A DNA stretch of 20,206 nucleotides from a candidate division WWE3 bacterium (GTDB lineage Bacteria > Patescibacteriota > WWE3 > 9FT-COMBO-53-11), in assembly GCA_030620855.1 (NCBI GenBank), contig JAUXIZ010000003.1, positions 1 to 20,206 on the forward strand, written 5' to 3'. A model generated the notes under the pieces. The model worked only from the letters and a program-made list of their open reading frames with translations, ran no database searches and was not told where the DNA came from. The translations under genes were made by a program, and so were the position numbers. This document shows positions 7,191-14,308 of the stretch, in pieces (within the stretch, counting starts at the first letter, position 1; every line of letters starts with the position of its first letter).

Positions 7191-7219
7191 ATTGTATCGG
7201 TAACAATAAATAAAGTCAA
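7191..7219 (-). promoter_or_regulatory. Main promoter of the secE-nusG-ribosomal protein operon
   Basis: Minus-strand TTGACT (7214-7219) and TACAAT (7191-7196) are separated by exactly 17 bases; each hexamer differs from consensus at one position. The predicted start is near 7184, giving a leader of about 43 bases to the secE ATG. Confidence 0.85.
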
Positions 7220-7750
7220 GGCAGTGTAGCAAGATATAGACATAATTGAACTGCACCATCAGTCCAATACATTTCTGATCTTTTTCAGACATCTCTGCCT
7301 TCTCATAGGCGATAGCAAGAGGAAAAAAAAGTAATTCGAAACTTAGGGCTCAAAAACCGGAAACCGAAAAAATAGGGTGGGTGATTGCTTAGCGTTAAAC
7401 TAATGTATTGAAGACCATAAAATAGGCACCTTCAAATAGTAAACTGCGCCAAAAGGTGCTGGAAACCGAAGGTACAAAAGTACCCCTTCCAACAATGGGT
7501 AATATTATTGCTCATATACAACCCAGATAAGTCCTTTACATTCATAGCACACGTTCCCTGCGCGCCAAAATTCCTTAAATTGGATACTCAATCAATCTAC
7601 CTCAACCTTACCCTGGATTTATCTAACCCTTTGCACTTCGATGAATTAATTTATCGAGTTAAGTAAGTGTTCTACGATGGAAAGATGGTCAATTAAAGCG
7701 TGTAGACGGTTTGTAAAAACTTACCGCTATCTACCTATAGAATAGAGTAC
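7220..7750. other. Long non-coding gap with tandem hairpins, no assigned gene
   Basis: This stretch lies between the end of the PHP gene and the secE promoter. I find no convincing protein gene, tRNA, tmRNA, RNase P or SRP signature. Two neighbouring hairpins stand out: GCACCTT (7426-7432) with AAGGTGC (7453-7459), and GGTAC-AAAA-GTACC (7471-7484), the latter flanked by GGAA and TTCC. The 10-mer GGAAACCGAA occurs at 7359-7368 and 7461-7470. A 28-codon frame (7505-7591, minus) contains a CYEC motif but is too short to call. No clear terminator for the PHP operon was seen. An unidentified small RNA is possible. Confidence 0.4.
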
Positions 7751-8935
7751 TTAGAGTTTTAGAAAATTCTTAAGCTCGGGTGTACCCCAAGTGTTAATAA
7801 GCTGTTCTTTTTTGAGCCCGAGCTCAAATGCTCTATCAAGCCACTGCGTGTAAATCTCGATCTCATTACTCGTTAACGGTACTTGCAGAAAGTAGCGCTC
7901 GGCGCGCATGCGGTCTTTCTTTTTCGGCTCCCCTTCCCACCGCCTGTATATAGAATTAAGCTCTTTAACATGGCTCTCCACAACCCCTCTCTCCAATCGA
8001 CTAAAAATTGCAACGATCTTGTCCAGCTCCTGCCCAAAAACATCCGGCTCAAGATAGCTTTTGTAAAGACGGATAAGCTTACGCCGCAGAGCCCAACGTT
8101 TGGAACTTGCGTAAGGCAACTCCCTAAACATTGGATCCATTTCCCTCCAATAAGCCTTTTCCTTATCGGCTACATCTCGAGTTAACCCCAAAACCCTTTC
8201 CAGAAGAAAAATATCCTTATCCGGCACCTCCAACCCGTCCCAATCCCGTTTTAGCCAGTAAGAAAGGGCATGTAAATCCCCTCCAAAGGAGAAAAAGTTG
8301 CCGTTTTCGGCCAACTTTTTAAGCGGTTTCTCGAAAAACCCTTTGTCGGCGTTTATTTCAAAAGCAACTCGGTTCTCCAGAGCCAGGTTGGCAATCTTTT
8401 CGAATTCTGAAGGATCCTCGGTAAATATCCGATACAGAACTTCAAAAGGATGCGAAATAACATTACACAACCCACAAGTCAACGCCCAGCGCAGAGCAGA
8501 AACAACATCGGAAAGCTTCATATCGTAAAGCCCGCCATAAGTTAAGGAGTGATGAAAGTGAAAACCAATAATCGAGATATCGGGGTTAAAGCGCTTGAGA
8601 AGCGCTTCCCCGGGCCTAAAACTGAATTTCCCGCGCCCAACCACAAGGTCACATTCAATTCCGCTAAAAACTTCTCCGGAGAAACCTAACCGGACACGCT
8701 CAATTGCCTTCCGGCAAGCGTCCAAATATTCGCCTTGAGAGAACTTGGTACTTATCCTAAAAAAATTGGGCGGATGGGTTCCCAGAACGAATCGATCAAA
8801 AATGCTGAAACGCTCCACCCAATCTACAATCTCTCGGGGAGAAAACGCCGCATCCAAATCACCGCCAAAAGGCAACTGCGCTCTGAAGTGGAAAGGGTGA
8901 AGATCAGTTTTTGCGGCCAGTTTAGAACCGGCCAT
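7751..8935 (-). CDS. PHP-domain phosphoesterase-like protein with unknown C-terminal region
   Basis: A 394-residue protein. The first ~235 residues carry PHP metal-site motifs in order: 'DLHPFHFRA' (His13, His16), 'GIECDL' (Glu94), 'GFHFHHSL' (His126/128/129), 'ISHPFEV' (His162) and 'FGGDLHAL' (Asp220, His222). From family knowledge, PHP proteins are metal-dependent phosphoesterases such as histidinol phosphatase or polymerase-associated nucleases; the substrate here is unknown. Residues about 236-394 are helical and unrecognised. It is the last gene of the glgA operon and overlaps the kinase gene by 14 bases. The ATG at 8935 is chosen; an in-frame GTG at 8950 would increase the overlap. Its position beside a kinase and glucan enzymes suggests a sugar-phosphate substrate, which is inference only. 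Confidence 0.75.
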   Translation of the reverse strand: MAGSKLAAKTDLHPFHFRAQLPFGGDLDAAFSPREIVDWVERFSIFDRFVLGTHPPNFFRISTKFSQGEYLDACRKAIERVRLGFSGEVFSGIECDLVVGRGKFSFRPGEALLKRFNPDISIIGFHFHHSLTYGGLYDMKLSDVVSALRWALTCGLCNVISHPFEVLYRIFTEDPSEFEKIANLALENRVAFEINADKGFFEKPLKKLAENGNFFSFGGDLHALSYWLKRDWDGLEVPDKDIFLLERVLGLTRDVADKEKAYWREMDPMFRELPYASSKRWALRRKLIRLYKSYLEPDVFGQELDKIVAIFSRLERGVVESHVKELNSIYRRWEGEPKKKDRMRAERYFLQVPLTSNEIEIYTQWLDRAFELGLKKEQLINTWGTPELKNFLKL

Positions 8936-9860
8936 CTTTGGCAAGAACACGGTCTATGTTAGTCCGAAGAAACGTTCTAACCTCCTCTGCTACTTTTTGT
9001 TCTTCGGGTATATCTGCAACCTTAAAGTATTTTAAGTTGCCGAGCCCTTGCAGAACTACCTCCAGAGAAAAGAGCTGATCAAAGACATCCTTGTCCTCTT
9101 GGATGTCTCTAAAACGGGCCAAAAGCTCCCCCTGAAAATCCGGGTGGGAAAAACTCCTTATCCAAAGCTCCGCAAAATCATAAGCCGGGTTTCCCCAGCC
9201 AACGTTTTCCCAATCAATTACGCTAAACTCATCGCCGCTAACAAATATGTGGGGAGCGTAGAACTCATGGTGGGCAATCACCTTTTGATTGGAATCAAAA
9301 ATACCATGGCGACGGTCAATAAAGTCGTCAACTTTATCCATTAGCTTTTTGCCGACAAGCTTTTCTTTATCGGAAGCAATAAGATCGGCATAGTCCTTTA
9401 GGGAGTATCGCTTGGAAAACTTTTCTTTAAATTCTTTAAACTTGGGGCTTTTGTTTTCTTGAGGCATTTGATGCAAAACCGTCAAAAACTCCAAGCAAAA
9501 ATCCAAGTTATCTTGAGTAAAGAAGGAATCTTTTAGAAGGAAAGTGCTGTCCCCCATCTCTTGGGACTCGCCCGGCACCCACTCCTCCAAAAGCCAAAAG
9601 AATTCTTCCTGTTCGCCTTTAGCATAAAAGGCGGGAATATGAGACAACTCCCCCGAATCCAGAAAAGCCGCTTCGCGCCTGAGCTTTAGATAAGCCCGGC
9701 GGTTCCCGTCTTTGGGATCCTCAACGTCGGCTTTAAAGATTGCCTTTTCTCCCTTGTAGGTGCCGCCCACCACAAAAAACCGAGGCCCTTCTCTAAACAT
9801 CTTTGTCGGCGAAAAGTTAAGATCGTCAAAAACAGACTGGAATGTGCTTTGGTAATCCAT
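8922..9860 (-). CDS. APH/choline-kinase-like protein with an altered catalytic loop
   Basis: A 312-residue protein of the aminoglycoside-phosphotransferase fold. The N-lobe has 'TYKGEKAIFKADVE' with Lys43 as the likely ATP-binding lysine, and 'RREAAFLDS'. The hinge region reads 'FFWLLEEWVPGES'. The C-lobe has 'VIAHHEFYAPHIFV' followed by 'FSVIDWENVGWGNPAYDFAE'. The usual catalytic loop HxDxxxxN reads H-H-E-F-Y-A-P-H, so the catalytic Asp is Glu199 and the Asn is His204; the metal-binding Asp216 (IDWE) is kept. It may be an unusual kinase or a pseudokinase. An AGGAGG in the last codons of the upstream GH57 gene gives a strong ribosome-binding site 7 bases before the ATG. Family relatives include maltokinases, which would suit the operon, but this is not shown. 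Confidence 0.78.
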   Translation of the reverse strand: MDYQSTFQSVFDDLNFSPTKMFREGPRFFVVGGTYKGEKAIFKADVEDPKDGNRRAYLKLRREAAFLDSGELSHIPAFYAKGEQEEFFWLLEEWVPGESQEMGDSTFLLKDSFFTQDNLDFCLEFLTVLHQMPQENKSPKFKEFKEKFSKRYSLKDYADLIASDKEKLVGKKLMDKVDDFIDRRHGIFDSNQKVIAHHEFYAPHIFVSGDEFSVIDWENVGWGNPAYDFAELWIRSFSHPDFQGELLARFRDIQEDKDVFDQLFSLEVVLQGLGNLKYFKVADIPEEQKVAEEVRTFLRTNIDRVLAKDGRF

Positions 9861-9862
9861 AA

Positions 9863-11206
9863 TTACTCCTCCTGCTCAAAATACTCCTTTAGCTCTTTTA
9901 TTCGATCGCGAAGCAAAGCCGCCCGCTCATATTCCTGGTGTTTGGCCACCTCTTCCATCTCATCTTTAATATGGGTGATCATCTTTTCGATCTCCTCCCG
10001 AGGAAGATCGCCAAAGGCAGCGTCGGTTCGCATCCTTATCTCCTCATCCTCTTGGCTGGCCAACTGCTCAACTTTGCCGGTTCTTTGCCATTCAAAACCG
10101 GTTGTGAGGATATCAAAGTAGAGACCTTGGGTCTTTTCTTTAATCTCTTCGGAAACTCCCGGCACCGCCAAAACGGTTTCCTTAAGCTCGTACGCTCCGC
10201 GCTCAATCATCTCCAGCGACCACCACGGCCGGGCACTTGCCCACCAATACTGATCGGAATGGATCGAACGATCAAGCATACCACGGGCTTTGCCGGGATC
10301 TTTAGCCTCGCGAACGGTTTTTATGGCAAGATCAGTCAACTCCCACTGAAGTTTATGGATTTCGTTGCCCGGATCCTCCCAACGGGCAAAAGGAATCTGC
10401 TTTTCCATATCCTTTTCCATAAGCGCCCACGTTGAAGGGTTGGTTTCCACCACCTCAACCTGGGGGAACTTCTCCAGAAGATCGGAGAGTAGGATTGTGG
10501 GAACCTCATCAAGCTTTAAAAGCTCCATCAGCGCTTTGTCCATTCCGGGCCGGTGGTGGCCAAAGGTTTCCCCGTCCATGGCAGTTAAAAGGTATCCGCT
10601 GCCTTGCAGACGGTCCCCCAGCGCTTCCAGAAAAAGCTTGGCCGTCCCCAACTGCCCGGAAAGGATTTTGTAGGAAAACTCCCGCTCTCTAAAAAGGGTC
10701 GGCATCCCGGTTTCTTTTTCTTGGTAAATCCGATCGTAGGAAACTTTCCCGGGGTGGCTGAGCTCCTCAGCAATGATCCAAGAAAAGCCCATCTCCTTGA
10801 TAACCTTGGAGACGTTGATATCGTAAGCCATCTCCGGAGGGAAGAACCCTTTGGGCTGGTAGAAATCGCCAAGAAACTCGCGCAGAGTTTGGGTGTTAAG
10901 CTCAATCTGCCGCTTGATCTCATCCGCGGGTAGTTTAGGCAAAAGCGGATGGAATTTGGCCGAACCGGTCAGCTCAATCTGCCCGCGCTCAAGAAGCTTG
11001 CTCACCATCTCAATCACATCCTCGTGACCGAACTTCTTCCAAAGATCAAATAAAATTCCATTTATATTAAGGGTTATCCGGGCTTTTGGATTCGCCAAAA
11101 ATCCTTCAAGAACACGCCTGTAAGACTCTTTAGTGATCCGGTCCACCCACTCCTTTTTTTGGGTGGGCGGTTGATAAAAATGGAGAAAGTTACCCCAATA
11201 CAACAT
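9863..11206 (-). CDS. GH57 family glucan-active enzyme with C-terminal UVR motif
   Basis: A 447-residue protein. GH57 conserved regions appear in order: 'LHFYQPPTQ' (His9), 'RGQIELTGSAKFHPLL', 'GFFPPEMAY' (Glu125, expected nucleophile) and 'LTAMDGETFGHH' (Asp211, expected acid/base), then 'HSDQYWWASARPWW'. Family members are alpha-amylases, 4-alpha-glucanotransferases, branching enzymes or amylopullulanases; which one applies cannot be told here. Residues 408-447 look like a UVR motif ('HQEYERAALLRDRIKELK'), a helical hairpin best known from UvrB/UvrC and McsA, and absent from the paralogue next door. An acidic linker (about 385-407) joins them. It lies 19 bases after the first GH57 gene with GAGGT upstream, and 2 bases before the kinase gene. 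Cytoplasmic: no signal peptide. Confidence 0.88.
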   Translation of the reverse strand: MLYWGNFLHFYQPPTQKKEWVDRITKESYRRVLEGFLANPKARITLNINGILFDLWKKFGHEDVIEMVSKLLERGQIELTGSAKFHPLLPKLPADEIKRQIELNTQTLREFLGDFYQPKGFFPPEMAYDINVSKVIKEMGFSWIIAEELSHPGKVSYDRIYQEKETGMPTLFREREFSYKILSGQLGTAKLFLEALGDRLQGSGYLLTAMDGETFGHHRPGMDKALMELLKLDEVPTILLSDLLEKFPQVEVVETNPSTWALMEKDMEKQIPFARWEDPGNEIHKLQWELTDLAIKTVREAKDPGKARGMLDRSIHSDQYWWASARPWWSLEMIERGAYELKETVLAVPGVSEEIKEKTQGLYFDILTTGFEWQRTGKVEQLASQEDEEIRMRTDAAFGDLPREEIEKMITHIKDEMEEVAKHQEYERAALLRDRIKELKEYFEQEE

Positions 11207-11225
11207 GCTCTAATACTACCTCAGA

Positions 11226-12428
11226 TTAACCAGTGATTGGTTTATCGCCGTAAAGTTTTATCCCCTCGGTTGTGATTTCTTCATAAAGCTCGCTAGCACG
11301 CTTAATTTCGAGCTTGGAAATGTCGGGCGTTGCGAGGATCGCATCAAGAAGAAGCTTTGTCCCGCGCTCAACCATCTTCGGGTGCCAAATCGGGTTGCGG
11401 GACGCCCACCAAAACTGGTCCGAATGCAAAGCTTTGTCAAGAAGCTTACGAGCTTTAACCCACTGCTTTTGATCAGGACTAAGATTACCGCGCACCTTGC
11501 TATCCAACATCTTTACGGGAATTTGATAGACGTAACCGTTAACCACGGTAAGCGCGAGGTTAAAAAGCTCCCACTGCTTGGGGTGTAAGGGGCTGCCGGC
11601 GTTGTCCCAACGGGGGTAGATTAAACCTTTTTTACATTCTTCGTAATTAACAGCCCAAGTCGACTCCATCGGGGTGGTTTTATTCCGTTTGGGAAACTTC
11701 AAAATAAGGTCCGAAACTGTAACGCTTTCCAAGCTCGTGTAAAGATCCCGCAAAAGTTCAAAGCTGTCTTTGCGATGGTGGCCAAAGGTTTCCCCGTCCA
11801 TGGCAGTTAAAATAAACTCATCCTCCTTAAGGTGTTTTTTAACCAAACCCAAAAACTCGGAAGCGTTGGCCACTCTCCCAAAAGCAATTGCCAAGGAAAG
11901 GTCTTTATGCCGGTAAAGGACGTTGAGTTTTCCGCTTGGCAACTCGTAAATGCGGTCGTAATGCACCGGCTGCTTGGGGGAGCTGCAGTTTTCCGCCAAA
12001 ACCCAATCATAGCCAAGTTCGGCCACTGCATCGCCGACCTTTTCGGAGTAGCCCATTTCCGGCGGGAAAAATCCGTGAGGCTTGTAAATTTCACCAATTA
12101 GGTCCCGGTTGATCTCCTCGTTCAACTTGACTTGCCGGCTGATTTCGGAAAAAGGTATCCGGGTAAGAAGAGGGTGGTAGGCGGCCGTTCCCAAAAACTC
12201 CACCTGTCCCCGCTCGGCAAGGCGCCTTATCCCGTCCAAAAGATCGGAATACCCTAGATTGGAAAGCTGCTCGGTTAAAGAAGCCGGGATATTAACCGTG
12301 ACCTTGGCTTGCGGATTGCGCGACAGAAGAGAAATTAAAGGAACGTAAGACTCTTCAACAATTTTTTTAAAAATTCCCGGAAACTGAGTCGGAGGTTGAT
12401 AAATGTGTAAGACCGGCGCCCAAATCAT
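11226..12428 (-). CDS. GH57 family glucan-active enzyme
   Basis: A 400-residue paralogue of the following gene, colinear over its whole length. It has 'LHIYQPPTQ' (His8), 'RGQVEFLGTAAYHPLL', 'GFFPPEMGY' (Glu124, expected nucleophile), 'LTAMDGETFGHH' (Asp211, expected acid/base) and 'LHSDQFWWASRNPIWHPKM'. It consists of the GH57 catalytic barrel plus a short helical C-terminus and lacks the UVR tail. No signal peptide, so it acts on cytoplasmic glucan. Its ATG overlaps the glgA stop by 4 bases, which implies translational coupling. Since no GH13 branching enzyme or GlgC is present in the window, one of the two GH57 enzymes may supply branching or glucanotransferase activity; this is inference from context. 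Confidence 0.9.
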   Translation of the reverse strand: MIWAPVLHIYQPPTQFPGIFKKIVEESYVPLISLLSRNPQAKVTVNIPASLTEQLSNLGYSDLLDGIRRLAERGQVEFLGTAAYHPLLTRIPFSEISRQVKLNEEINRDLIGEIYKPHGFFPPEMGYSEKVGDAVAELGYDWVLAENCSSPKQPVHYDRIYELPSGKLNVLYRHKDLSLAIAFGRVANASEFLGLVKKHLKEDEFILTAMDGETFGHHRKDSFELLRDLYTSLESVTVSDLILKFPKRNKTTPMESTWAVNYEECKKGLIYPRWDNAGSPLHPKQWELFNLALTVVNGYVYQIPVKMLDSKVRGNLSPDQKQWVKARKLLDKALHSDQFWWASRNPIWHPKMVERGTKLLLDAILATPDISKLEIKRASELYEEITTEGIKLYGDKPITG

Positions 12429-14002
12429 TCCTCAAAGCTTGCAGCCGTCCCCTCGGCTACTTTCTCCCGATGTCTTAGCTGGATGGCTTTGCGGTAGAGC
12501 TCTGCATAGCGCTTGGCAGATGCTTCCCAAGAAAAGTCCGACTTCATCGCTCGCTCAACCAAAGCCTTCCAAACCTTAGGATATTGGAAAGTCTCGTAAG
12601 CCCGAACTAGTGCGCCAAAGAGCGCCCAAGGGCTGTATTCGTCAAAAACGAAACCGGTCCCGGCCTTCTCTTTTGCATTAAAGTCTAAAACCGTATCGGC
12701 GAGGCCTCCGGTTTTTCTAACTATTGGAATCGCACCATAATGCATTGCTTCAAGCTGAGTAAGCCCAGAGGGCTCAAATTTAGATGGAATCAAAAGGCAG
12801 TCCGCGCCGGCAAAAAGAAGTCTCGGAAGAGTGAAGTTAGGCATAAGGTGCGTGCCGACTTTATTTGGAAATAGTTTCTTTAAATCTCTAAAACCGGCCG
12901 CGTATTTTTCCTCACCGCCTCCAATAACAACAAGCTGGGTATCGTGAGCGGACAGAAAGTGCGGCAAAGCTTCAAGTAAAATATCAAGCCCCTTTTGCTC
13001 AGAAAGTCTGGAAACCATACCCAAAACAAAAGCGTCTTCGTCCTCCGGGAGTCCAAACTCCTTCTGCAGCGCCAGTTTGTTTTTGACTCTAAGCCGGGCC
13101 GAGTTGGCATCGTAATTGTAAGGAACTAAGGGATCGGTTTTGGGGTTAAGGTCGTCGTAATCTATCCCATTTATAATCCCAAAAAGCTTGGAGCGGACCT
13201 CTAAAAGAAGTTTGTCCAAACCCTCGCCGTATTCAGGGGTTAGAATTTCCCGGGCGTAGCTTTCCGAAACGGTGTTGACCACATCCGCGTAAATAATTCC
13301 GCGCTTCATGAAGTTTTGCTTTTTAAGCTGGTCAGAAAAAAGCGGAGCAATCCCGGATTTGCCGTCATCAAAATCAAGCTCGGACACCTGCCGGTGATCA
13401 AACATGCCTTGGTAAAAGATGTTGTGAATGGTGAAGACTGCGGCAATATCCTCCAGATCTTTGCTATTTGAGTAAACAGTTTTTAAGAGATTGGGTGTTG
13501 CCCCTGTTTGCCACTCGCTGGCATGGATCACCTGCGGCTTCCACTCCGAGTGGCGTAAAAACTCCAAAGCCCCTCGTGATAAAAGGGCAAATCGGGTAAA
13601 GTCGTCGGAGTAGCCGTAAACATTGGCCCGCTTTTCGTAGTATTCCATATTTTCCAAAAAGTAGGTTCTAACTCCAGCCTCGTTAACGTGGGTTTTGACG
13701 TTGCAAAGGAGCTCACTTGGCTCTTTCCCATCCGATCCGGTTTTAACCTTAAGCCCCTCAATTAGCATCTCGAGCGGGTACTTTTCTTCATCTATGAAAC
13801 CGTATTTAGGCATAAAAACCCTGACATCATGCCCCAGCTCCACTAAGTTTTTGGAAAGATGGGCGGCAACTTTGGAAACCCCGCCGACAGAAGCGTAGGG
13901 AGAAACCTCAGGAACTACCATCAGAACCCGCAAAGGGGCGACATGCGAAAGAGGCACGATTTTTGTAATTGGCTCAAGAAGAGCGATCTTTGTTGCACTC
14001 AC
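12425..14002 (-). CDS. glgA: Glycogen/starch synthase (GT5)
   Basis: A 525-residue GT-B glycosyltransferase that extends alpha-1,4-glucan from an NDP-glucose donor. N-terminal domain: 'LRVLMVVPEVSPYASVGGVS', 'VIHASEWQTGA', 'VFTIHNIFYQGMF'. C-terminal domain: 'GMVSRLSEQKGLDIL' (Arg332, Lys337), 'PSKFEPSGLTQLEAMHYGAI' (Glu410) and 'RKTGGLADTV'. Oddities: the family's K-x-G-G donor motif reads S-V-G-G at 38-41, and the usual HxxDW reads HASEW. The start used is GTG 14002, giving about 20 extra residues before the usual N-terminus; no Shine-Dalgarno is visible. It heads the operon glgA-GH57-GH57-kinase-PHP and is divergent from glgP. It is preceded by a structured RNA and a strong terminator. Confidence 0.92.
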   Translation of the reverse strand: MSATKIALLEPITKIVPLSHVAPLRVLMVVPEVSPYASVGGVSKVAAHLSKNLVELGHDVRVFMPKYGFIDEEKYPLEMLIEGLKVKTGSDGKEPSELLCNVKTHVNEAGVRTYFLENMEYYEKRANVYGYSDDFTRFALLSRGALEFLRHSEWKPQVIHASEWQTGATPNLLKTVYSNSKDLEDIAAVFTIHNIFYQGMFDHRQVSELDFDDGKSGIAPLFSDQLKKQNFMKRGIIYADVVNTVSESYAREILTPEYGEGLDKLLLEVRSKLFGIINGIDYDDLNPKTDPLVPYNYDANSARLRVKNKLALQKEFGLPEDEDAFVLGMVSRLSEQKGLDILLEALPHFLSAHDTQLVVIGGGEEKYAAGFRDLKKLFPNKVGTHLMPNFTLPRLLFAGADCLLIPSKFEPSGLTQLEAMHYGAIPIVRKTGGLADTVLDFNAKEKAGTGFVFDEYSPWALFGALVRAYETFQYPKVWKALVERAMKSDFSWEASAKRYAELYRKAIQLRHREKVAEGTAASFEE

Positions 14003-14009
14003 AACAGGA

Positions 14010-14015
14010 ATATTA
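14010..14015 (-). promoter_or_regulatory. Possible -10 for a leaderless glgA transcript
   Basis: Minus-strand TAATAT ends 7 bases before the GTG at 14002, the right distance for transcription to begin at the start codon. No -35 match is seen. If used, glgA would be transcribed independently of the structured RNA upstream. Confidence 0.3.
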
Positions 14016-14021
14016 TCTCAT

Positions 14022-14060
14022 AAAGAAAAGGCCTCGACTAGGATTGGCCAAGTCGAGGCC
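14022..14060 (-). terminator. Strong intrinsic terminator upstream of glgA
   Basis: A perfect 10-bp stem, GGCCTCGACT (14030-14039) with AGTCGAGGCC (14051-14060), has an 11-base loop and on the minus strand is followed by TTTTCTTT. It lies only about 20 bases before the glgA start, so it either ends a separate small RNA or acts as an attenuator for the whole operon. Confidence 0.88.
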
Positions 14061-14188
14061 CGTATGGACAGTAACGGATAGGACAATACAGAACCAAAGT
14101 GTAGCTTGGTTCACGAACAACGGGCTTGTAAGGTAACATGCGGCCAACGGACCGCGATATCCCGTTGAGCTATTCAGTTGAAGGGTAC
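14022..14188 (-). ncRNA. Candidate structured small RNA or glgA leader (unassigned family)
   Basis: A minus-strand transcript of about 165 bases is bounded by a good promoter (14196-14225) and the strong terminator (14022-14060). CAACGGG (14161-14167) can pair with CCCGTTG (14118-14124), enclosing GCGGTC-CGTT-GGCCGC (14140-14155); alternatively, its first six bases can pair with CCGTTG (14145-14150), so the two folds exclude each other. A further hairpin is GAACCAA with TTGGTTC (14091-14112). I do not recognise it as 6S, SRP, tmRNA, T-box or a riboswitch class I know. It contains no convincing ORF. It could be a free small RNA or a switch controlling the glucan operon. Confidence 0.5.
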
Positions 14189-14195
14189 ATTTTGG

Positions 14196-14225
14196 ATGTT
14201 AGCAGTTTTGATTTTCAAAAGTCAA
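14196..14225 (-). promoter_or_regulatory. Promoter for the structured RNA / glgA operon
   Basis: Minus-strand TTGACT (14220-14225) and TAACAT (14196-14201) with an 18-base spacer. Predicted start near 14188. Confidence 0.65.
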
Positions 14226-14272
14226 GCTTATAGCCAAACTTACATAAACGCGGGCTGAAACAAAAAACGCAT

Positions 14273-14302
14273 TTTACTTTCGTCCCCTTTCTTCTGCATA
14301 AT
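14273..14302 (+). promoter_or_regulatory. Promoter for leaderless glgP
   Basis: TTTACT (14273-14278) and CATAAT (14297-14302) with an 18-base spacer. Six bases separate the -10 from the GTG at 14309, so the message would begin at or next to the start codon. No Shine-Dalgarno lies between. Confidence 0.5.
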
Positions 14303-14308
14303 GTCTCT

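Noticed and set aside
7142..7292. Longer secE start at 7243 and an overlapping 65-aa ORF (7095-7292)
   Set aside because: Both would cover the operon promoter and leader hairpin, and neither product resembles a known protein.
7505..7591. 28-codon minus-strand frame with TTG start and a CYEC motif
   Set aside because: Too short to support from sequence alone, with no strong ribosome-binding site; mentioned only within the intergenic finding.
14061..14188. Possible tRNA, SRP RNA or 6S RNA upstream of glgA
   Set aside because: A TAGCTCAACGGGATA stretch looks D-arm-like, but no acceptor stem, anticodon arm or T-arm fits; the SRP apical motif and the 6S central-bubble pattern are missing.
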